Assembly (NCBI GenBank): GCA_041485905.1
Contig: JBGPKK010000050.1
Span: 1-27,320, forward strand
Length of the DNA: 27,320 nucleotides
Reading direction: 5' to 3'
Source of the DNA: JAHFUI01 sp041485905
GTDB lineage: Bacteria; Acidobacteriota; Vicinamibacteria; Vicinamibacterales; CAVVIG01
Shown: piece after piece, positions 22,050 to 27,320 of the stretch
Numbering within the stretch: position 1 is the stretch's first letter
Layout: each line of letters begins with the position of its first letter
Made by a program: the position numbers and the translations under genes
Notes under the pieces: model-generated
Seen by the model: the letters and a program-made list of their open reading frames with translations, nothing else
What the model was told of the DNA's origin: nothing
Database searches by the model: none

Positions 22050-23734
22050 TTCTTGAGCATCGCTTCGCGCTTCGCGCGGAATTCGTTGCCGGGCTTCCAC
22101 TCGGGATACGTGTTCGCCTGGGCGACGCGGTAGCCGATGGTGAAGAACACCTTGAGATCCTCCTGCGCGCCGCTCAGGTCCCAGTCGGGCAGTACGACAT
22201 CGCTGGGCTTGTGATACCGATGCTCCGTGTAGTCGTCCCGCACCTTCTGACCGTAGTCGGCCGGCTTCCCGACGTACTCGACCCCGTCGTCGGGATCGAG
22301 CGCCGGCACGCCCTGCTTCGCGAAATTGAAGTGATCCGAGCGGTAGTAAAACCCCTTTTCCGGTTCGGCGTCGGGATGAATCACGCGGCCCTGCTCGCCG
22401 GCGGCGTCGATGGCGTAATCGTCGAGATCCGATGCGCCTAACCCGACCAGAATGAGGTCCTTCGTGCGCCCGTGCACGTTGAGGCCGTCCATGTTGATGT
22501 TGGCCAGCGTCTTCGCCAGCGGATAGATCGGCGCGATCGAGTAGTACTGCGACCCGAAGAGCCCTTGCTCCTCGGCGGTCACCGAGAGGAACAGGATCGA
22601 CCGCTTCGGCGGCGTCGTGAGCTTCGTGAAGGCCCGCGCGATCTCGAGCAAGCCGGCGGTGCCGATGGCATTGTCCTGCGCTCCGTTGTAGATGCGGTCG
22701 CCATCAACCGCCGGGCCGACGCCGAGGTGGTCCCAGTGCGCGGTATAGACGACGTATTCGTCCTTCAGCTTCGGATCGGCGCCGTCCAGTTTTGCGATCA
22801 CATTTCGAGAGTCGACCGTCCGGAGCGTGTTCTTGATGGTCATCGACGCCGTGACGCCCAGCGGCACGGGCTTGAATTCCCTCGTCGCCGCCTGCTTCTT
22901 CAGGGCATCGAAATCCTGCCCTGCCATTTTCAGGAGCTTCCTGCCCTGGTCGCGCGTCATCCAGCCTTCCACCGACACGCGACTCATGTTCTTGTCTGGC
23001 GTGACGAGATCGAACTTCTCGCCGCCGTTGCTGTTCTGCACGACGGCGAACGGATAGCCGGCGGGTCCCGTCTCGTGGATGATGAGCACCCCCGCTGCGC
23101 CCTTCTGCGCGCCAATCTCGTACTTGTACGTCCACCGTCCGTAGTAGGTCATCGCCCTGCCGCCGAACGTCTTCGTGTCGAGCTCGGCCGCGTTTGAGGG
23201 ATCGGCCACCGGCGGATCGTTGATCAGCATCACGAGCGTCTTGCCCTTCACATCGACGCCCTTGTAATCGTCCCAGTTGAATTCCGGCGCGACGACCCCA
23301 TATCCGACGAACACGAGCTCGGAATTCTCGAGGCTCGCGCTATCGGCTACGTGCTTGGTCCACGCGATCACATCGTCTTTCCACTGGAGGCGCATCTCTT
23401 GAGAGCCCTTCCTGACGATCAGCGGCGCAGGGGCCGCCGTGATGCCGACGAGCGGCACTTTCTGAAGATAGGTTCCATCGGTGTTGCCAGGCTTGAGGCC
23501 GATTTTCTTGAACTGATCGACCAGGTATGTGACGGTCAGCTCCTCCCCTTTCGATCCGGGCGAGCGCCCTTCGAACTCGTCCGATGACAGCGTCTTGGTA
23601 TGCGCCAGAACCGCGCTGATGTCGATGTCCGGCATTTGTCCAATCGGAATCCGCTGGTCCGAGGACGAGGTGGAGATCGAGCAGGCGGCGGCGCCGGCCA
23701 TGAAGACGGCAAGCAAAAACAGTCGGAATCTCAT
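22046..23734 (-). CDS. M28 family metallopeptidase lipoprotein with PA domain
   Basis: A 562-residue exported peptidase. The N-terminus MRFRLFLLAVFMAGAAACS has a lipobox with Cys18, so it is probably a lipoprotein. A PA-type insert (ELVFVGYGVVAPEFNWDDYKGVDVKGKTLVML, then GAAGVLIIHE) precedes the catalytic part. Zinc ligands are visible: His and Asp in TAHWDH, Asp in GAQDNAIGTAG, Glu-Glu in VTAEEQG, Asp in INMDG and His in RSDHFNFAK. It should act as an aminopeptidase or carboxypeptidase in the periplasm or at the outer membrane. The frame is open beyond 23734 but the lipoprotein signal fixes the start. A CATAAT sequence about 12 bases upstream may be its -10 element. Confidence 0.92.
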   Translation of the reverse strand: MRFRLFLLAVFMAGAAACSISTSSSDQRIPIGQMPDIDISAVLAHTKTLSSDEFEGRSPGSKGEELTVTYLVDQFKKIGLKPGNTDGTYLQKVPLVGITAAPAPLIVRKGSQEMRLQWKDDVIAWTKHVADSASLENSELVFVGYGVVAPEFNWDDYKGVDVKGKTLVMLINDPPVADPSNAAELDTKTFGGRAMTYYGRWTYKYEIGAQKGAAGVLIIHETGPAGYPFAVVQNSNGGEKFDLVTPDKNMSRVSVEGWMTRDQGRKLLKMAGQDFDALKKQAATREFKPVPLGVTASMTIKNTLRTVDSRNVIAKLDGADPKLKDEYVVYTAHWDHLGVGPAVDGDRIYNGAQDNAIGTAGLLEIARAFTKLTTPPKRSILFLSVTAEEQGLFGSQYYSIAPIYPLAKTLANINMDGLNVHGRTKDLILVGLGASDLDDYAIDAAGEQGRVIHPDAEPEKGFYYRSDHFNFAKQGVPALDPDDGVEYVGKPADYGQKVRDDYTEHRYHKPSDVVLPDWDLSGAQEDLKVFFTIGYRVAQANTYPEWKPGNEFRAKREAMLKK

Positions 23735-23786
23735 GATTGGCTGATTATGCCGTAAAGTGATGGAGTCTTCCTGAAGAGAGGCAGTC

Positions 23787-24860
23787 ATGCGGCCAAGAGC
23801 TTGCGTCGCGGTTCTGTTGGGGATTACCGCTTCGCTTTCAGCGCAGGCGCCTTCGCGGGCGAACACCACCATCACCGCTGTGCCCGGCATCAAGGTCGGC
23901 CAGTACACGCTGCCCGATCGTCCCACAGGCTGCACCGTGATCGTCGTCGATGGCGACGCCATCGGCGGCGTGTCGCAGCGGGGCGCCGCGCCGGCCACGC
24001 GGGAAACCGATCTCCTGCAGCCGCTGAACATGGTCGACAAGGTGAACGCGGTCGTGCTGACGGGCGGAAGCGCGTTCGGCCTCGACTCCGCGAGCGGCGT
24101 CGTGCGCTGGCTCGAAGAGCACAACATCGGCTTTCCGACGTCTTCCGGCAAGGTGCCGATCGTCCCGGCGGCGGCGATTTTCGATTTGTCGGTCGGCAGT
24201 AATCCAAAGATCCGGCCCGCCGCCGATTGCGGATACAGAGCAGCGATGGCCGCCAGCACGAACGCCGTCGCCGAAGGCAGCGTCGGCGCCGGCGCCGGCG
24301 CGACGGTCGGCAAGCTGGGCGGCTTGTCCCAACGGACTGGTTCCACTGTGGGAAGTCTCCGGCCCACCAAGTCGGGACTCGGATCGGCGGTGATCGCGCT
24401 GCCGAATGGTTTGATCGTCGGCGCCATCGTGGTCGTGAATGCGGTCGGCGACATCATCGACCCGGCCACAGGAAAGGTCGTGGCGGGTGTGAGGAACGCC
24501 GACGGCACGTTTGCGGACGCGCGAAAGATTCTGCGCGCCGGCCGACCTGCGGGACAGCCGCGCCCCGGTGAAAACACCACAATCGGCGTCGTCGCCACCA
24601 ACGCGAAGCTGACGAAAACCCAGGTCAACCGGATCGCATTGATGGCCGACGATGGCTACGCGCGCGCGATTAATCCGTCCCACACCATGGGCGACGGCGA
24701 CACGGTGTTTGCGCTGGCGACCGGCCGGTGGCCTGGCGAAGTGGACGTCACCGTGATCGGCGCGCTGGCTGCCGAAGCCATGGCCGACGCCATCGTCCGC
24801 GCGGCCACTCAGGCGACGAGCGCGGCCGGTATTCCCGCTGCGCGGGACCTCAGGAAGTGA
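23787..24860 (+). CDS. P1 family (S58, DmpA-like) peptidase, exported
   Basis: A 357-residue Ntn-type peptidase with a signal peptide (MRPRACVAVLLGITASLSAQA). ITAVPGIKVGQYT, VLTGGSAFGLDSASGVVRWLEE and GSVGAGAGATVGKLGG are typical of the P1/DmpA family. These enzymes cut themselves before a Ser or Thr that becomes the nucleophile; the likely site here is Gly199-Ser200 in TKSGLGSAVI. They release N-terminal residues from small peptides, including beta- or D-peptides in some members. A GAGAGG ribosome binding site lies about 5 bases before the ATG. It is divergent from the M28 peptidase gene with a 52-base shared control region that also contains TAAAGT, a possible -10 element. Confidence 0.9.
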   Translation: MRPRACVAVLLGITASLSAQAPSRANTTITAVPGIKVGQYTLPDRPTGCTVIVVDGDAIGGVSQRGAAPATRETDLLQPLNMVDKVNAVVLTGGSAFGLDSASGVVRWLEEHNIGFPTSSGKVPIVPAAAIFDLSVGSNPKIRPAADCGYRAAMAASTNAVAEGSVGAGAGATVGKLGGLSQRTGSTVGSLRPTKSGLGSAVIALPNGLIVGAIVVVNAVGDIIDPATGKVVAGVRNADGTFADARKILRAGRPAGQPRPGENTTIGVVATNAKLTKTQVNRIALMADDGYARAINPSHTMGDGDTVFALATGRWPGEVDVTVIGALAAEAMADAIVRAATQATSAAGIPAARDLRK

Positions 24861-24901
24861 AAAGACATGCGTTGGTAGGACGCCCTCGGGACTCTGCTGA
24901 G

Positions 24902-25282
24902 TCACAACCTCTCGACACCAGCGAGCTTGCTGAAATCGCGGTCGAAAGTACCGAGGGGCAAGTGACCGGCTTTCCGAGCAACCTCTAAGACCAAGCAGTC
25001 CGAGAAGCCCACCGCCGGCCGTCTACGAAAGCTGGCCACGGCAGCAGCCACGGCTTCCGAATCCTGAAGCGCCAGATGCTGGTGGTTGAGGAGCATCTCG
25101 ACGGCGGTGGCGATTTCCTCCGGACCTCGATCGTAGACCGAGGTGAGGACCCACGTCGCTTCGGCGAGGACGAGATGTGGGACCCAGGCCCCGCGTGCCA
25201 CGAAGGCCTCGGCCACCGCAACCTGCTTCGCATCGTCGCGCGTGACCAGCCGGACCAGTACGTTGGTGTCAACGGCTCGCAT
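24902..25282 (-). CDS. vapC: VapC-type PIN-domain toxin ribonuclease
   Basis: A 126-residue PIN-domain protein with the acidic residues of the family: Asp5 in AVDTNVLVRLVTRD, Glu41 in LAEATWVL, Asp95 in GFSDCLVLEVAR and Asp114/Asp116 in LGTFDRDFSKLAGV. VapC toxins cleave tRNA or rRNA in a Mg-dependent way and are held inactive by VapB. The ATG lies inside the 3' end of the antitoxin gene (14-base overlap), the usual layout of such modules. Confidence 0.92.
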   Translation of the reverse strand: MRAVDTNVLVRLVTRDDAKQVAVAEAFVARGAWVPHLVLAEATWVLTSVYDRGPEEIATAVEMLLNHQHLALQDSEAVAAAVASFRRRPAVGFSDCLVLEVARKAGHLPLGTFDRDFSKLAGVERL

Positions 25283-25529
25283 GGCGCCTCTTGATGTACC
25301 GCCGCACGCCCTCCTTCAGCTCCGCCAGCGCCCTGGGCTTGGGAGAGGTCGGAAACAAAGACCGGTGCACATCCTCCGACGTATAACGGCCGACCCGACG
25401 AACCACGACCTGCTCACCGTCATCGTCCCACTCCAGGACCGAGCCCGGGCCGATGCCAAGCTTCCGGCGAACTTTGGCCGGTACCGAGATCTGACTCTGT
25501 GCGGTGAGCTTCGAATGAGCGATCGCCAT
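25269..25529 (-). CDS. vapB: VapB-type antitoxin with AbrB/MazE-like DNA-binding domain
   Basis: An 86-residue protein starting at ATG 25529. Residues 5-45 (SKLTAQSQISVPAKVRRKLG, then IGPGSVLEWDDDGEQVVVRR) are a swapped-hairpin AbrB domain; the basic C-terminal part (LAELKEGVRRYIKRRH) should wrap around the toxin. The antitoxin precedes its toxin, as usual, and probably represses the operon by binding the palindrome at 25539-25552. The frame is open to 25598, but that extension crosses the operator and is not protein-like. Confidence 0.88.
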   Translation of the reverse strand: MAIAHSKLTAQSQISVPAKVRRKLGIGPGSVLEWDDDGEQVVVRRVGRYTSEDVHRSLFPTSPKPRALAELKEGVRRYIKRRHASR

Positions 25530-25538
25530 GTCTGATAT

Positions 25539-25552
25539 ATTACCACGGTAAT
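25539..25552. promoter_or_regulatory. Probable VapB operator
   Basis: ATTACC and GGTAAT flank a 2-base centre, 9 bases upstream of the antitoxin ATG. The adjoining AT-rich TAATATATC on the reverse strand could contain the -10 element. Placement and symmetry fit autoregulation by the AbrB-type antitoxin. Confidence 0.5.
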
Positions 25553-25720
25553 GAATTAGCCGCTGACCGTCGCCTGAACGCCCCGCCTGCACGAGCACGC
25601 CACATCAATTCTCACTTCGCCTTGTGCCAGCGTGGAAGGACTTGTGGGACCTCGCGCTGATACTGCAGCCGGTGTAAGTCGAGGACCAACATAATCGGGT
25701 CGTTGGCCGTCTATAAGGAC

Positions 25721-26383
25721 ATGAGCGGACGGCCTGCAGTTACCGCCATGGCGGTCGACTTGGCGTCCGAGGATCGGGCTGGACGGCTCGCGGCCTTGGT
25801 CGACGCGCATCAGGATCGACTCTACCGCCTGGCACGACGGCTCGTCCCAACCGCCGACGACGCCCATGACCTCGTGCAGGATACGTTCTTGAGAGCGGCC
25901 AGATCCCCGAGGTCGGTGCCAGTCGGTCTGGTAAGCGAAGAAGCCTGGCTGGTCCGGGTGCTTATCAACATACGCCGCGACCAGTGGCGCAAAATCGCCG
26001 TCCGAAACCGCGCCACTGCAACCCTCAGCGTCGACTCCGCCACTTGTGCCCCAGTTCAAGAGTCTGCACTGATCGCCCGGATGACTGTCTGGCGGGCCCT
26101 CGACATACTGCAACCACGGCGCCGCTCGGTCGTCATCATGCATGAAGAGTCTTTCAGATCTGCTCCGAGAAGCCGACCCGCTCGGCTACGAGCCTCATTG
26201 GACGACTCATCAGCTTCGTGTGAACCGTCAGCTCGTTGTCCCCGCGCCGCGCCGCGCCGCGCGGTCGCCGCGGATTGCCGGGCTCGCAGTGATCGCGACA
26301 TTGGCCCTTGCCGCGACGGCGGGCGTCGGCCGGCATGTGTGGTCGCGCGCGGCCGTGGACGTGCAAGCTGCGGTTCGCTTTGA
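25721..26383 (+). pseudogene. ECF-type sigma factor that has lost its region 4 DNA-binding end
   Basis: From ATG 25721 (AGGAC directly upstream; TTG 25703 and ATG 25748 are alternatives) the first ~140 residues are a good ECF sigma factor. Region 2 is RLYRLARRLVPTADDAHDLVQDTFLRAAR, followed by SEEAWLVRVLINIRRDQWRK. Region 4 starts normally with RALDILQPRRRSVVIMHE and then breaks off: where relatives continue through the helix-turn-helix, this DNA already contains the start of the next gene at 26142. The frame continues to 26383 as Arg/Ser-rich nonsense overlapping that gene. A deletion joining the two genes explains this. The protein could still bind core polymerase through region 2 but should not recognise -35 DNA. 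Confidence 0.6.
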
Positions 26384-26747
26384 AGTGCGGCTGGCCGAAG
26401 AGAATCCGGCCAGCGGTTTACGTGCGGCAGGGATTTCTCAGTCTGGCCGCACGATCTATCTTCATCAGGACGTCATCGTCACAAATGGTGACATTGTCCG
26501 AGCACAGGTCGTTCAAGATGGTGCGGCCTCGAGGTTTAGTGTCAGCGTCGAGTTCAGTACCGAGGGTGCCGACAAAATGTTCCGCGCCACTCAAAACCAT
26601 ATTGGCAGACCGCTTGCGATTCTTATCGACGGCGAGGTCGTTATCGCGCCGGTCGTGAGAGCGCAGATCAGCACGTCGGCCGTGATCAGCGGCAACTACA
26701 CGCAAGCCGAGGCGGAACGGATTACCGCTGGACTCCTCGGTCGATAA
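26142..26747 (+). CDS. Membrane protein with SecD P1-head-like domain behind an anti-sigma-like N-terminus
   Basis: A 201-residue protein. The cytoplasmic N-terminus (MKSLSDLLREADPLGYEPHW) resembles the short leaders of proteins encoded beside ECF sigma factors. One transmembrane helix follows (about 44-62, RIAGLAVIATLALAATAGV). The C-terminal ~110 residues (SGRTIYLHQDVIVTNGDIVRA, then FSTEGADKMFRATQNHIGRPLAILIDGEVVIAPVV and ISGNYTQAEAERITAGLL) look like the P1 head of the SecD export subunit, placed outside the cytoplasm. A plausible role is to hold and regulate the sigma factor, but this is inference. The ATG has no ribosome binding site and lies inside the broken sigma frame, so translation may depend on it. 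Confidence 0.7.
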   Translation: MKSLSDLLREADPLGYEPHWTTHQLRVNRQLVVPAPRRAARSPRIAGLAVIATLALAATAGVGRHVWSRAAVDVQAAVRFEVRLAEENPASGLRAAGISQSGRTIYLHQDVIVTNGDIVRAQVVQDGAASRFSVSVEFSTEGADKMFRATQNHIGRPLAILIDGEVVIAPVVRAQISTSAVISGNYTQAEAERITAGLLGR

Positions 26748-26802
26748 ACCGTGTATCGTGATCGCGTGAAATGGAGAACCGCTGCAGGGTTGAAGGCTTC
26801 GT

Positions 26803-26894
26803 CCGGCTAACGTTCGCGCTGAGCCGCGGCGCCCGAGTGCAACGGAAAGTACGCAATTGGTGAACGCCGTCGGCTCCAGCGCAAGGTTAGCCGG
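26803..26894 (-). other. Integron attC recombination site
   Basis: CCGGCTAAC (26803-26811) and GTTAGCCGG (26886-26894) are perfect complementary outer boxes 92 bases apart. Next come mismatched spacers (GTTC against CTT), then pairing inner boxes (GCGCTGAGCC against GGCTCCAGCGC), then a variable loop. One arm carries two extra bases, a C (G on the other strand) and the equivalent of an A between GCCG and CGGC. This outer box / unpaired spacer / inner box with extrahelical bases is the specific architecture of attC. The side of the extra bases indicates a reverse-strand orientation, matching the methyltransferase gene that ends 8 bases away. The core is GTTAGCC where the consensus is GTTRRRY. 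Confidence 0.8.
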
Positions 26895-26901
26895 CTCTTG
26901 T

Positions 26902-27320
26902 CTACCAGACGCCCGGAACAAGACGCTTCGTCCGTGCCGTGTACGCGGCGTATTCGTCGCCAAACTGCTGGGCCATCATTTTCTCTTCCGCGCCGACACG
27001 AAGCGCCAAGAGGACCGCGAACGCGACCAAGTTCGAGAGACCTGCCACCCAGTTCGGGATAACGAGGGCCTGGCCGACGGAATAGAGGACCAACGCCGAG
27101 TACATCGGGTGGCGGACCCCGCGATAAACGCCTCGCGTGATGAGTCGATGCCCCTCGCGTACCTCCAGAGTGATCGACCAATTCGTACCGAGATCAGCGT
27201 GCGACCGATAGAAGAACCAGAGGCCGATCACGAAGCACATCACGCCAGCAACGAGCGGGCCAGTGCGCAGCGGGTACTCAGCGAACCAGAACGCCGGTGA
27301 CGCGACCCAGATCAGAGGGA
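26902..27320 (-). CDS. Isoprenylcysteine carboxyl methyltransferase-like membrane protein (5' end outside window)
   Basis: The last 139 residues of a reverse-strand protein; the frame stays open to the window edge, reading WVASPAFWFAEYPLRTGPLV before VMCFVIGLWFFYRSHADLG. The GTG at 27243 and ATG at 27240 are internal. RSHADLGTNWS, then LITRGVYRGVRHPMYSALVL and EEKMMAQQFGDEYAAYTARTKRLVPGVW are the standard motifs of the ICMT/PEMT-like family, which use S-adenosylmethionine to methylate membrane-associated substrates. At least three hydrophobic helices are visible. Its stop codon lies 8 bases from the attC site at 26803-26894 in the matching orientation, so it appears to be an integron gene cassette. 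Confidence 0.85.
   Translation of the reverse strand, partial: PLIWVASPAFWFAEYPLRTGPLVAGVMCFVIGLWFFYRSHADLGTNWSITLEVREGHRLITRGVYRGVRHPMYSALVLYSVGQALVIPNWVAGLSNLVAFAVLLALRVGAEEKMMAQQFGDEYAAYTARTKRLVPGVW

Noticed and set aside
22046..24628. Very long reading of the M28 peptidase frame starting at 24628
   Set aside because: The part beyond 23734 is antisense to the P1 peptidase and lacks motifs; the lipoprotein signal peptide at 23734 marks the real start.
25553..25720. Gap between vapB and the sigma gene searched for a second attC site or a small gene
   Set aside because: No complementary AAC/GTT boxes with inner pairing and no convincing short reading frame; only a possible CATAAT -10 sequence at 25690-25695.
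25721..26383. Sigma factor considered as a simple single-base frameshift
   Set aside because: The missing helix-turn-helix is not found in either other frame; the start of the next gene occupies its place, so a deletion fits better.
26748..26802. tRNA-like or promoter signal between the SecD-like gene and the attC site
   Set aside because: No cloverleaf arms or paired -35/-10 hexamers could be found; no tRNA or rRNA was recognised anywhere in the window.

Overview
The window is GC-rich bacterial chromosome with tightly packed genes, short gaps and several 4-base start/stop overlaps. The gene mix points to the phylum Acidobacteriota, perhaps a Vicinamibacteria-type soil organism: DUF1800/DUF1501 pair, Carboxypeptidase-regulatory-like secreted protein, DUF1684, P1 and M28 peptidases, DinB/DUF2461 pair, and small palindromic repeats between and inside genes. 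This assignment is inference from gene content; no rRNA or other marker gene is present.

Layout. 1-3390: tail of a probable outer-membrane protein, a reverse-strand protein of unknown function, then an aldehyde dehydrogenase, DinB-like and DUF2461 proteins on the + strand. 3440-6179: a PilT-type ATPase followed after 7 bases by a 1-pyrroline-5-carboxylate dehydrogenase-like enzyme. 6230-7990: a secreted beta-sandwich repeat protein, closed by a good intrinsic terminator. 8111-12243: DUF1800, DUF1501 (Tat-exported) and a D-threonine-aldolase-like PLP enzyme. 12352-15359: a lone bacterial microcompartment (BMC-H) shell protein converging on a reverse-strand run (secreted protein, ThiO-type glycine oxidase, a gene remnant, pterin dehydratase, MerR-like regulator). 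15601-18828: a glycine-zipper envelope protein, then an aromatic-amino-acid-decarboxylase-like enzyme overlapping a pirin gene. 18880-20226 (reverse): DUF1684 and SixA-like phosphatase. 20242-24860: DUF2569-like membrane protein, then a coupled M28 peptidase/class III aminotransferase pair divergent from a P1 peptidase.

The last 2.4 kb (24902-27320) looks accessory: a VapBC toxin-antitoxin module, an ECF sigma factor that has lost its DNA-binding end, a membrane protein with a SecD P1-head-like domain, and a convincing integron attC recombination site directly behind an isoprenylcysteine-methyltransferase-like gene that runs off the window.

The strongest leads are (1) the attC site and its methyltransferase cassette; (2) the orphan BMC-H shell gene, whose pore motif is altered and which lies in a block bounded by inverted copies of one repeat; (3) Phe in place of the catalytic-loop Tyr in the decarboxylase, a change linked in relatives to aldehyde synthesis; (4) the fused sigma/anti-sigma-like locus; (5) several short repeat families that have entered coding sequence in frame or sit on translation starts. 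Several genes make or oxidise aldehydes, but nothing in the layout shows that they form one pathway.
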